DNA of 64,000 nt, taken from positions 1,054,001 to 1,118,000 of the forward strand of contig CAWIFM010000008.1 in assembly GCA_963835525.1 (NCBI GenBank), written 5' to 3'. The position numbers and the translations under genes were made by a program. A model generated the notes under the pieces. It searched no databases. It was not told where the DNA came from and was given only the letters and a program-made list of their open reading frames with translations. This stretch comes from DASSUW01 sp963835525. GTDB taxonomy: Bacteria > Actinomycetota > Thermoleophilia > Solirubrobacterales > Solirubrobacteraceae. The number at the start of each line of letters is the position of its first letter. Position 1 is the first letter of the stretch. Positions 8,016-15,955 of this stretch are shown one piece after another.

Positions 8016-8871
8016 GCTCCCTGGACATGAAGAACAGCGCGCCGGCGACGAAGAAGGCGAACGCCCACGCGGCGCCGAAGGCGAGGTCGGCGGGGTCGGG
8101 CGCGCGTCCGAGGTCGATGACGTCGCTCCACGCGGTCAGCAGCGGGGCGAGCGGGTTGAGCACCAGCAGGAACTGGTAGCGGTCCGGCACCTCGGCGGCG
8201 AGGTAGAGGATCGGCGACCCGTACAGCCACAGCCGCAGCGCGTAGGTGAGGAAGTTCTTGAGGTCGCGGAAGTAGACCTGGCCGGCGGCCACCAGCGCCG
8301 CCAGGCCCATGGCCAGCACGGCGAACAGCGCGAACACGGGGATCAGCCACAGCAGGTGCGGGCCGACCGGCAGGTCGGCGATGAAGAAGACGGGGAGGAA
8401 GATCAGGATGGTCGGCAGGAAGCGCCAGAAGGCGGTGATCACCGAGGCGCCCGGCAGCAGCAGCCGCGGGAACGCCGTGTTGAGGATCAGCCGGCCGCCG
8501 CCGACCACCGACCGCACCGCCTGGCGGATCGCGTCGGTCACGAAGTAGTAGGCGAAGAGCGCCGCCATCAGATGCGCGAAGAACACGATGCCGCCGGTAC
8601 GCGCCCGCAGGATGTCGACCAGCACGAAGTACACGCAGGCCAGCAGCAGCGGGCTGAGGATCAGCCACAGCTGCCCGAACAGGGTGTTGTAGTGCTGCGC
8701 CCGCAGCTCGGTGCGCGAGAGCTCGAGCGCGAACTCGCGTCGCTTCCACAGCTCGCGGAAGTAGGAGCCCAGCGGCGGCAGGCCGACGCGGTGCGGCTCG
8801 TAGACGTGCCGCACGGACGTGAACTCGTCGGTGCGCTGGCGCTGCTCGCGATCGGTGACGGGGGCGGTCAA
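7993..8871 (-). CDS. Polysaccharide ABC exporter permease (Wzm/TagG-type, ABC-2)
   Basis: An ABC-2 type permease of about 290 residues. An amphipathic N-terminal segment (YFRELWKRREFALELSR) and the motif RTELRAQHYNTLFGQLW are typical of Wzm/TagG, followed by six transmembrane segments and the QVYFRDLKN motif. The start is uncertain: the frame opens at a GTG at 8967 and another GTG at 8931, both inside the upstream glycosyltransferase gene. I chose the TTG at 8871, just after that gene's stop, but no convincing Shine-Dalgarno sequence is present. It overlaps and pairs with the ATPase. Confidence 0.85.
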   Translation of the reverse strand: MTAPVTDREQRQRTDEFTSVRHVYEPHRVGLPPLGSYFRELWKRREFALELSRTELRAQHYNTLFGQLWLILSPLLLACVYFVLVDILRARTGGIVFFAHLMAALFAYYFVTDAIRQAVRSVVGGGRLILNTAFPRLLLPGASVITAFWRFLPTILIFLPVFFIADLPVGPHLLWLIPVFALFAVLAMGLAALVAAGQVYFRDLKNFLTYALRLWLYGSPILYLAAEVPDRYQFLLVLNPLAPLLTAWSDVIDLGRAPDPADLAFGAAWAFAFFVAGALFFMSREREFAVRL

Positions 8872-8891
8872 GGGCAGGGAGAGGCTAGCCG

Positions 8892-9725
8892 CTAGATGAT
8901 CGGGGGCCGGCCGGTGCGCGTCATGCGCCACAGAGTGTTCACACGCAGGCGGCGGCGCGGGCCGCACGGCTGCCGCAGCCCGTCGCGGTAGCCGCGCAGT
9001 GCGGCGCGACCGGGCCGCAGCGGGAGCGTGCGGAGCGCGAAGCCGGCGACGTAGAGGATCCCGAGCGGGAGCGGGAGGTGCCGGCGGGCGAGGAAGACGC
9101 GGTTGCGGGCGCCGTAGTAGGCCGAGTAGTCGTGCGGCGCCGTGCGGTAGGAGGGGTGCAGGACCTCGATGTCGCCCGCGTACTCGACGCGGCGGCCCGT
9201 GTCCATCACGCGCCAGGCCAGGTCGATGCCCTCGTGCGCGAAGCGGAACGCCTCGGGCCAGCCGCCGGCCTGTTCGAAGACGGTGCGGCGCACCGCCACC
9301 GCGCCCTCCCAGACCGCCGTCACCTCGCTCGAGCGGGCGGGGTCGCCCACCCGCAGCCGCGGCACCCAGTCGCGCGGCGCCGGCCCGCCGTCCGAGGAGC
9401 GCACCCTCAGCTGCAGCATGCCGAGGCCCGGATCCGCGAACCGCTCCGCTACGCGGGCGAGCGCGTCGGGCGAGGCCAGGCGGGCGTCGTCGTCGAGGAA
9501 GAACAGCAGCTCGCCGCCGACCGCGCTCACGCCGGCGTTGCGCCCGGCCGGGATGCCGCGGTCCTCCGCGAGCGCCACCGTTCGCACGGTCAGCCCCTCC
9601 GGCTGCCAGCCGTTGCCGACGACGACGACGTCGGTCTCCACGCCCGCCTGCGCGGCCAGCGACTCCAGGGCCGCCGCCAGCTCGGCCGGCCGGCGGCCCT
9701 GGGTCAGGACGACGGCGCCGATCAT
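8892..9725 (-). CDS. Family 2 glycosyltransferase
   Basis: A 277-residue GT-A fold enzyme. It opens MIGAVVLTQGRRPAELAAAL, has the metal/nucleotide-binding motif FFLDDDARL near residue 88, and ends with a basic region that may hold it at the membrane. The ATG overlaps the stop (ATGA) of the preceding CDP-alcohol phosphatidyltransferase, which fixes the start. The continuous long frame reaching 10469 arises only because the upstream gene is frameshifted into this frame. It probably adds a sugar during synthesis of the polymer exported by the neighbouring ABC transporter; donor and acceptor are unknown. Confidence 0.85.
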   Translation of the reverse strand: MIGAVVLTQGRRPAELAAALESLAAQAGVETDVVVVGNGWQPEGLTVRTVALAEDRGIPAGRNAGVSAVGGELLFFLDDDARLASPDALARVAERFADPGLGMLQLRVRSSDGGPAPRDWVPRLRVGDPARSSEVTAVWEGAVAVRRTVFEQAGGWPEAFRFAHEGIDLAWRVMDTGRRVEYAGDIEVLHPSYRTAPHDYSAYYGARNRVFLARRHLPLPLGILYVAGFALRTLPLRPGRAALRGYRDGLRQPCGPRRRLRVNTLWRMTRTGRPPII

Positions 9726-10469
9726 CGAAGGCGGTCCGAGGTGATGATCGCGACCAGGTGGCCGAGCGCGGTGATCGCGGTCATCGCGACCAGCGCGATG
9801 ACCAGCACGCGCGAGCCGATCAGGTCGCCGGCCACGGCGTCGACGATCGCGGCGGCCAGCGCCAGCATCGTCGCCTCCATGGCCACGAAGGCGCGGTAGA
9901 AGGGCAGTGCGCCCATCGCCCGCCGGACCGCGCCGCAGCCCGCTCGGCCGCGGCGCGGCGACGGCCTGCGTGTCGGCCACCACCGGCAGCCCGGCCTCGG
10001 ACCGCGCCACCGCCACCAGCGCCGACTCGCCCTTGATCAGCAGCACGAGCACGGCGGCGACGAGGCCGAGGATCGGCTCCTCGGCGCGGATGCCGATGGC
10101 GATCGGCAGCGCCCCCTCGGTGAGCCAGTGGCCGATCCGGTCGAGGTACACGCCGCGGACCGACTTCACGCCGCGCCAGCGCGCCAGCTCGCCGTCGGAG
10201 CAGTCGAGCAGGATCTGGAGCTGGATGAGCAGGAAGGCGGCGACGGCCGGCAGCACGCCGGGCGCCGCGAGCACGGCGGCGGCCGCCAGGCCGGCGAGGA
10301 TCATCAGCCACGTGACGCCGTTGGGCGTGATCCGCGTCGGCAGCAGCGCCCGCGTCAGGTAGGGCGAGAAGCGGCGGATGTAGAGCCGGCCGGCCCAGTG
10401 CTCGCCGCTGTTGCGCTCGAAGATCGAGGCCGGCTGGGTGGCCGCCCGCAGCTCAGCGATCGTAGGCAT
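9722..10469 (-). pseudogene. CDP-alcohol phosphatidyltransferase, apparent +1 frameshift
   Basis: The N-terminal part (from the ATG at 10469) carries the CDP-alcohol phosphotransferase motif DGELARWRGVKSVRGVYLD. The usual final aspartate (G-x3-D-x3-D) is replaced by histidine (DRIGH). The frame is lost after about residue 170. The C-terminal membrane helices (GALPFYRAFVAMEATML and on) continue in another frame to a TGA at 9722, which overlaps the GT2 start. Removing one G from the GC-rich stretch around 9920-9945 restores a continuous protein (LRRVRRAMGALP). This may be an assembly error or a true inactivation. The enzyme would transfer a phospho-alcohol from a CDP-linked donor inside the membrane. 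Confidence 0.75.
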
Positions 10470-11517
10470 CGAGGAATCCCGCGACCGCGCGCCGCACGCC
10501 GGCCTCGTCGAGCGCGAGGTGCTCGAGGATCGTGAAGCGGTCCGGGCGGGTGCTGGGAGCGCGCACCACCGCCTCCACGAACTGGTCCTCGGTCAGCCCG
10601 AGGTCGCCCGGCGTGCGCGGCAGGCCGTGGCGGCGCAGGCACGTGTCGATCCCGTGCGCCAGACCCTCGTCCTCGCGCAGGAAGGAGGTGAACAGGCTCG
10701 CGGCGCCGGCCAGCTCGCCGTGGTTGGCCGTGCCCGGGAACAGCACGTCGATCGCGTGCAGGATCTCGTGGTCGCCGCCGCTGCACGGGCGGCTCGACCC
10801 TGCCGTGGCCATCGCCAGGCCGGAGAGCACGAGCGCCTCGGCGAGCGCGATCAGGAACGCGTCGTCCTCGATCCCGTCCTCGCGGTGCACCAAAGAGGTC
10901 GCCGCCACGCGCGCGAAGGTCACGGCCACGCCGTCGACCTCTTCGCCGCGCTCGCGCGCGGCCAGCCGCCAGTCGGCGATCGCCGACAGGTTGCTGATCG
11001 CGTCGCCGATCCCCGAGCGGCGCATCGCCGGTTCGCTGCGGCGCACGTAGTCGAGGTCCACGACCACCGCGATCGGCATCTGCACGCCGAACGAGCCCTT
11101 GTGGCCGGCGTCGTCATCGACCAGCGACGCGACCGGCGAGGCGATCCCGTCGTGGGCGAGGCTCGTGGCCACCGCCACCGAGGGCAGGCCGGAGAGGCTG
11201 GCGGCGTACTTGGCGACGTCGATCGTGCGGCCGCCGCCGATCCCCACCACCGCGTCGTAGAACCCGGCCCGCAGCCGCGCGGCCAGCTCGGCGCCCGCCT
11301 GCACGGAGCCGCCCGCCACGTCCCAGATCTCGGCGTTGGCGAGCTGCGGCCGCAGCGTCGCCGCGATCTCCTCGCCGAGCCCGGGCCCGACGATCACCGC
11401 CACATGCCCGCCGCTCGAGATGCGGCGGTCGGCCAGCAGCGGGGCGAGCCCCGCCACCGCACCTGGTCCGATGTCGATCGTCAGCGGCGTGCCGACCATG
11501 CGGGTCAGCAGCGGCAC
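10453..11517 (-). CDS. sn-Glycerol-1-phosphate dehydrogenase-like (AraM/EgsA family) enzyme
   Basis: A 354-residue iron/zinc-type dehydrogenase of the G1PDH/AraM branch. GGGRTIDVAKYAA is the nucleotide-binding block. ATSLAHDGIASPVASL and SSRPCSGGDHEILHAID are signatures of archaeal G1PDH and Bacillus AraM. Candidate metal ligands are the Asp of GIGDAISNLSA, the His of GGDHEILH and the His of TANHGE. The GTG start at 11517 follows GGGAGG four bases upstream and overlaps the nucleotidyltransferase gene. Family chemistry is reduction of dihydroxyacetone phosphate to sn-glycerol-1-phosphate. Here it sits beside a nucleotidyltransferase and CDP-alcohol transferases, so an activated polyol-phosphate is the probable product. 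Confidence 0.82.
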   Translation of the reverse strand: MPLLTRMVGTPLTIDIGPGAVAGLAPLLADRRISSGGHVAVIVGPGLGEEIAATLRPQLANAEIWDVAGGSVQAGAELAARLRAGFYDAVVGIGGGRTIDVAKYAASLSGLPSVAVATSLAHDGIASPVASLVDDDAGHKGSFGVQMPIAVVVDLDYVRRSEPAMRRSGIGDAISNLSAIADWRLAARERGEEVDGVAVTFARVAATSLVHREDGIEDDAFLIALAEALVLSGLAMATAGSSRPCSGGDHEILHAIDVLFPGTANHGELAGAASLFTSFLREDEGLAHGIDTCLRRHGLPRTPGDLGLTEDQFVEAVVRAPSTRPDRFTILEHLALDEAGVRRAVAGFLDAYDR

Positions 11518-12236
11518 GCGACCTCCCGGGCACGCGCGAGGTCGCGGTGGTCGTCGACCTCGACCCACTCGACCACGCCGATCGGCGCGATGCCGACGCG
11601 GCCTCCGCGGTCGGCGAACTCCTGGAAGCCGTCCTCGTAGTAGAGCGAGGGGTCGCGCCGCCAGGTGGCCTCGAGCGCCTCGGCCAGCGGCTGCGCCGCC
11701 GCCGGCTCGATCAGCGTGACGCCGATGTACTCGCCGTGCGCGGTCGACGGCTCGAGCGCCTTGTTGATGCGGTCCAGGTAGCCGTCGGATGTGACGTGGA
11801 CCTTCATCTCCTCCTCGGCCAGCGGCTTGGAGTCGTCGACCGCGATGACCAGCTCGGGGCCGCGCGCCTCCAGCAGCGTCTCCTCGACCGAGGCGGGGTG
11901 CACGGTGTCGCCGTTGGCGAGCAGCACGCCCTCGGGGAACGCCTCGCGCGCGCACCACAGCGAGTAGGCGTTGTTCCACTCGAGCGCCTTCGGGTTGTAG
12001 ACGAGCTCGATCTTCAGCCCATGCCGGGCCTCCAGGGCGGGCACGCGCTCGGCGAGCCGGTCGTGCGCGTAGCCGCTGACCACCACCGCCTGCTCGAGGC
12101 CGACGTGGCGGAAGTTCCCGAGCGCGACGTCGAGGATCGTGCGGTCGCCGTCGACGCCCAGCAGCGTCTTCGGCAGCTCCGCGGTCTCCGGGCCCAGGCG
12201 CGTTCCGGCGCCTGCGGCGAGCACCATGCCGATCAC
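11505..12236 (-). CDS. NTP transferase (phosphocholine/polyol-phosphate cytidylyltransferase-like)
   Basis: A 243-residue nucleotidyltransferase with the N-terminal loop LAAGAGTRL and the downstream Lys in LPKTLLGV, then LLANGDT as the metal/sugar-phosphate site. It resembles LicC-type phosphocholine cytidylyltransferases more than hexose-1-phosphate enzymes (family comparison from memory). The GTG start overlaps the DUF5941 stop (GTGA). Its position between a glycerol-1-phosphate dehydrogenase and CDP-alcohol transferases suggests it makes a CDP-polyol, perhaps CDP-glycerol of unusual stereochemistry. That role is inference. Confidence 0.82.
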   Translation of the reverse strand: MIGMVLAAGAGTRLGPETAELPKTLLGVDGDRTILDVALGNFRHVGLEQAVVVSGYAHDRLAERVPALEARHGLKIELVYNPKALEWNNAYSLWCAREAFPEGVLLANGDTVHPASVEETLLEARGPELVIAVDDSKPLAEEEMKVHVTSDGYLDRINKALEPSTAHGEYIGVTLIEPAAAQPLAEALEATWRRDPSLYYEDGFQEFADRGGRVGIAPIGVVEWVEVDDHRDLARAREVACRC

Positions 12237-12886
12237 TGACCTTCGTCCTCCTCGTCCTCGTACTCGAGCGGTCGCTGCACGCGGCCGACCGCGAGCCAGC
12301 CGTAGACGGCCTCGCCGACGAACGCGACGCCGAGCACGGCGGCGGCCACGAAGTAGCCGGCCGGCAGGGCGCCCGCCAGCAGCAGCAGGAAGCCGACGAC
12401 GATGCGCCCGTCCCAGCCGCCGGACAGCGCGTTCACCCACGTGGCCGGCGTCACGCCGCGATGGCGCAGGCGGTAGACCAGGTCGTAGTGGCGGAAGGCG
12501 AGCGCGGCCAGCAGGGCGAAGGCGGCCGGGTAGGCGTCGGGCCCCTCGAGCGCGGCGATCCAGATGAGCGCCATGTACTCGGTCCCCCGCAGCAGCGGCA
12601 GCTCGGCCCAGCGGATCTTCGGGCGGGGCGGGGCGCCGCACGAGGCGCCGCCCAGCAGCACGACGAACGCGAGCACGGCCGCCGCCACGGGGCGCGGCGT
12701 GTCGCCGCCGCCGATCGCGATCGCAGCGACCAGCGCCAGCAGCGCGATGAGCAGGAGCCCCGCGCCCGGCAGCCGCAGGGCGTCGCCCAGCAGCGTCCCG
12801 AGCGCGCGCGAGAGCGGGCCGTCGTCGCGGTAGACAGCGATGGGGTCGGGCGGAGCGAGCGCCGCCGGCGAGGCGGTGACGGTCAT
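12233..12886 (-). CDS. DUF5941 membrane protein
   Basis: A 217-residue protein with five to six hydrophobic segments. In streptomycetes this domain (DUF5941) is the C-terminal half of a longer protein whose N-terminal half is a CDP-alcohol phosphatidyltransferase. Here the two halves are separate genes joined by an ATGA overlap, which supports joint function. Recognisable blocks are RGTEYMALIWIAAL and AALAFRHYDLVYRLRHRG. The C-terminus is acidic (YEDEEDEGQ). The biochemical role of the domain is not established. Confidence 0.75.
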   Translation of the reverse strand: MTVTASPAALAPPDPIAVYRDDGPLSRALGTLLGDALRLPGAGLLLIALLALVAAIAIGGGDTPRPVAAAVLAFVVLLGGASCGAPPRPKIRWAELPLLRGTEYMALIWIAALEGPDAYPAAFALLAALAFRHYDLVYRLRHRGVTPATWVNALSGGWDGRIVVGFLLLLAGALPAGYFVAAAVLGVAFVGEAVYGWLAVGRVQRPLEYEDEEDEGQ

Positions 12887-14622
12887 CGCAGAGATCGGAG
12901 CACCCGGCCGGTCTGGGTGTAGAGGGCCGCGACGCCGCCCCAGGCGAGCACGACGATGAACGTGACGCGCGGCGTGAACAGCGCCGCCGTGATCGCGATC
13001 GCCGCGAACCGCTCGCCGATCGGGAAGGCGATCATCTTCTTGACCCAGCGCACGCCGGGCGCGCGGTCGATCCGGTGCCAGGCGCCGAGCACGCGCTCCG
13101 GCAGCGAGCGCGCTGGCGGCGCCGGCGGCTCGTCCTCGCGGCGGTCGCTGCGGCGCGCCTCGACGGCCTTGCCGGCGGCGTCGAGCGCCTGCGCGACGGG
13201 CGGCTGCGGCGTGTGGCCGATCGCGTCCTTCTGCGAGCCGCCGAACGAGAAGTCGGACATGTGCCGCGCCGTCTGCAGCGCGATCGCCGCGCATGCGAGC
13301 AGCCACACGGGGTCGTCCATCCGGCTCGCCCCGATCGCCAGGCCGGCGAACGCGAGGTACTCCTTGGTGCGGTCGAACACCGAGTCCAGCCACGCGCCGA
13401 GCTTGGAGAACTGGCGCGTGTAGCGGGCGAGCTGGCCGTCGACGCAGTCGGTGACGAAGGCGAGATAGAGCAGCACCGCCCCCGTCACCAGGCCCCAGCG
13501 CTCGCCGGTGGCGAACGCGATCGCCGCGAGCAGCCCGATCAGCACCGAGACGGTGGTCACCTGGTTCGGCGTGAAGCCGCGGTGCGCGCACCAGCGCGCG
13601 ATGTACCGCGAGTACGTGCTGACGAAGAAGGTCGTGAAGAAGCCGTCGGCCCCCTTGACGGCCGAGTCGAGCAGGACGCGGTCCTCGTCGATGTCCGCGA
13701 TCTCGCGCTCGGCTTCGGCGGCGGACGCCGGGGACAGGGGCCGGCTCCAGTACAGCCGGCGGAGGTTGCTCGTCCAGATGTGCGCGCCGCCGCGCACGAG
13801 CCCGACCAGCAGCAGCGCGACGACGTCGTCGGGCGCCGTCGCGAGCCGGTCGCGCAGGCGTTCCTCGTCCTCGGGCGACAGCACGACGTCGGCGCCGCGC
13901 TCCTCCTCTTCGGGCACCGCGACTTCGTCGTCGGGCGACTCCGCGGCCTCGTCGGCGTCCGCCGCGATGTCGCCGGCGGCGAGCCGGAGACGCCACGACT
14001 CCTCCTTGCGCTCGAGCTCCTCGAGCCATGCCGCCGGCGGCTCCGCGCACAGCGGAGCGAGCTGCTCGGCGGCCCGGGCCAGGGCCGGTCCGTCGCCGGG
14101 CGTCACCTTGAGCAGGCCGAGGAACGTCGCGGTCGGCCGGTGGACGGCGTGGTAGGCGGACCCGGCGCTGATCACGCGCCCGCGGCGGCCGCGGATCCGG
14201 AACACCATCGGGCGCAGCCTGCCGCCGCCGAGGATGCCGGTGGCCATGCGCGGGTCGGCCAGGAGGCCGGCGAGCGCCTCGCGATGCGTGGCGATGTCGC
14301 CGTTGGCGAGGAGCAGGCCGCGGTCGCCGGCCGCGCCCGCGAGCTCGGCCACGAGCCCCAGATCGGCGACCACGTCGGGCGACGCGACGACCTCGGCGTC
14401 CTCGCCGAGCGCCGCGCGCACGTCCGCCTCCCAGGCGGGGCGCGTGATGACGACCGTGCGTGACACGCCGAGCGTCGCGAGCTGGGCGGCGAGCCGGCCG
14501 AGCAGCGTGCCGTCGGCGAACGGGAGCAGGGCGGCGGGTCCGCCGTCCCCGGCGCGGGCGGTCGCGAACAGCACGGCGGCGTCGACCGGCGTCCCGCCGC
14601 GGACGGCGGGCGGTGGCGTCAA
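12883..14622 (-). CDS. Nucleotidyltransferase-like / CDP-alcohol phosphatidyltransferase fusion
   Basis: A 579-residue two-part protein. Residues 1 to about 210 look like a degenerate nucleotidyltransferase (AALLPFADGTLLGRLAAQLATLG, LLLANGDIATHR). An acidic linker (DADEAAESPDDEVAVPEEEE) follows, then a CDP-alcohol phosphatidyltransferase with the full motif DGQLARYTRQFSKLGAWLD followed by SVFD. The domain order is like the bifunctional inositol-phosphate cytidylyltransferase/DIPP synthase. I chose a TTG at 14622 because GGAGG lies six bases upstream; the open frame begins at TTG 14670, inside the previous gene. It probably condenses a CDP-alcohol with a second alcohol in the membrane. Confidence 0.82.
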   Translation of the reverse strand: MTPPPAVRGGTPVDAAVLFATARAGDGGPAALLPFADGTLLGRLAAQLATLGVSRTVVITRPAWEADVRAALGEDAEVVASPDVVADLGLVAELAGAAGDRGLLLANGDIATHREALAGLLADPRMATGILGGGRLRPMVFRIRGRRGRVISAGSAYHAVHRPTATFLGLLKVTPGDGPALARAAEQLAPLCAEPPAAWLEELERKEESWRLRLAAGDIAADADEAAESPDDEVAVPEEEERGADVVLSPEDEERLRDRLATAPDDVVALLLVGLVRGGAHIWTSNLRRLYWSRPLSPASAAEAEREIADIDEDRVLLDSAVKGADGFFTTFFVSTYSRYIARWCAHRGFTPNQVTTVSVLIGLLAAIAFATGERWGLVTGAVLLYLAFVTDCVDGQLARYTRQFSKLGAWLDSVFDRTKEYLAFAGLAIGASRMDDPVWLLACAAIALQTARHMSDFSFGGSQKDAIGHTPQPPVAQALDAAGKAVEARRSDRREDEPPAPPARSLPERVLGAWHRIDRAPGVRWVKKMIAFPIGERFAAIAITAALFTPRVTFIVVLAWGGVAALYTQTGRVLRSLR

Positions 14623-14650
14623 GTCGGTCCTCCGTGCGGCCGCGCGTGTG

Positions 14651-15874
14651 TCACTCAACCCGCTCGTCAAAGCCGTCGGAGCCTAGCGATCCGAGCAGCG
14701 CGTCCCAGCGCGGACCGATGGTCTCGATCGCGTACGTGCGCGCCTTGGCGAGCGCTGCCACGCCGTAGCGGCGGCGGCGATCGGAGTCGCGGATCAGCTC
14801 GAGGAGAGCCGCGGCGAGCGCGTCCACGTCCTCGGGCGGGACCAGGATCCCGTCGACGCCGTCGCTGATGATGTCCGCCGGTCCGTGCGGGCAGTCGAAG
14901 CTGACGACCGGAACGCCCTTGCTCATCGCCTCCACGAGCACCATCCCGAAGCCCTCGAAGCGCGAGCTGAGCACGAACAGCGAAGCCTCCGCCATCGCCT
15001 CGCCCAGCTTTCGGGTGCGTCCCATCAGCTCGACGTTGCCGTCGGCGATCTGCGCCTGCAGCCGCGTGCGCTCCGGTCCTGAGCCGTAGATCCGCAGGCG
15101 CCAGGCCGGCTGCTGTTCGGCGACCTTGGCGAACGCCCCGATCAGCAGGTCGAAGCCCTTCTGCGAGGTGAGCCGGCCGGCCGCGACCACGAGCGGCGCT
15201 TCGAGCGTGCTCGTGCCGCCGCCGAGCGGCGCCAGCGGATTGGGGATCCGCTCGACGCGCGTGCGCAGCAGCGAGCCGTAGTCCCGCTCGTCATGGCTCG
15301 TGAGGACGGTGAGGGCGTCGAGCGCGTCGTAGCGGCGCGCGATGTCCTCGGCGAGCCGCCGCCGGTGCGACGCGAAGTGCATGTGCTCCTGGCCGACCGT
15401 GACGACGCCGCGCGGGGCCAGCCGCGCCGCCAGCAGGTTGAAGGCCGGCCGCGTGGTGATCAGGACGCCCCCGTCGAGGGACCGCAGCCACCGGAGCAGC
15501 GCGATGTCCGTCCGCACGCTGCAGAGCGGATAGACGTAGTCCTCGGGATGGATCAGCAGGCTCGGCAGGCGGTCCAGCACGCTCTTGCCCTCGGTCAGCG
15601 CCCGCGTGGCGGGCAGCGGGAAGAAGGGCCGCTCGCGACGGCGGACGAGGCTGACCACCTCGACCTCGCGGGTCTGCGCGAGGTGGCCGGCGACGTTGAG
15701 CGTCGTCCGGATGGTGCCGCCCATGCCCCAGGCGTGGGCGAGCAGCATGCGGACCGGACCCGGCGCAGGCGCGGCGCTGCCGCGCGGCAGCAGAGCCGCG
15801 AGACCGAGCGCGCAGCGGTGCAGGGCCACCGCGAGCGGCCCGAGCAGGCGGCGTCTCGGCGACTCTCTCGGCAT
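14651..15874 (-). CDS. Family 4 glycosyltransferase
   Basis: A 407-residue GT-B enzyme. The N-terminal acceptor domain has LLAHAWGMGGTIRTTLNVAG. The C-terminal donor domain has VAAGRLTSQKGFDLLIGAFA, the E-x7-E region SSRFEGFGMVLVEAMSKGVP, and FDCPHGPADII. It is a paralogue of the plus-strand GT4 at 18084, sharing the AWGMGGTIR opening and the same C-terminal blocks. The ATG at 15874 is preceded by TAGCAT seven bases upstream and no Shine-Dalgarno sequence, suggesting leaderless transcription. Its 3' end lies 28 bp before the NTase/CDP-alcohol transferase start. Confidence 0.9.
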   Translation of the reverse strand: MPRESPRRRLLGPLAVALHRCALGLAALLPRGSAAPAPGPVRMLLAHAWGMGGTIRTTLNVAGHLAQTREVEVVSLVRRRERPFFPLPATRALTEGKSVLDRLPSLLIHPEDYVYPLCSVRTDIALLRWLRSLDGGVLITTRPAFNLLAARLAPRGVVTVGQEHMHFASHRRRLAEDIARRYDALDALTVLTSHDERDYGSLLRTRVERIPNPLAPLGGGTSTLEAPLVVAAGRLTSQKGFDLLIGAFAKVAEQQPAWRLRIYGSGPERTRLQAQIADGNVELMGRTRKLGEAMAEASLFVLSSRFEGFGMVLVEAMSKGVPVVSFDCPHGPADIISDGVDGILVPPEDVDALAAALLELIRDSDRRRRYGVAALAKARTYAIETIGPRWDALLGSLGSDGFDERVE

Positions 15875-15939
15875 CGCGGTGATGCTAAGGCGCTCGCGCG
15901 AACTTGAGAGTGCGAGTAAGCCGCATTCGTTTTCGGCAG

Positions 15940-15945
15940 TACGCT
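15940..15945 (+). promoter_or_regulatory. Candidate -10 box for the sulfotransferase gene
   Basis: TACGCT lies ten bases before the GTG at 15956, with no ribosome-binding site between them, consistent with a leaderless transcript. No clear -35 hexamer is visible. Confidence 0.35.
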
Positions 15946-15955
15946 GGCTGCGACC

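Noticed and set aside
7215..8871. ABC pair as a drug-export system
   Set aside because: The degenerate signature YSSGM, the amphipathic permease N-terminus and the envelope-gene context fit polysaccharide or teichoic-acid-type export better.
8892..10469. Single 525-residue protein joining CDP-alcohol transferase and GT2
   Set aside because: The middle 80 residues are Arg/Gly-rich nonsense. The true transferase C-terminus lies in another frame and its stop overlaps the GT2 ATG, so these are two genes with a frameshift in the first.
11547..14463. Several plus-strand frames of 230-460 codons across the nucleotidyltransferase/CDP-alcohol region
   Set aside because: Compositionally biased shadows (runs of Arg, Ala, Gly, Glu) opposite genes with clear motifs and overlapping starts and stops.
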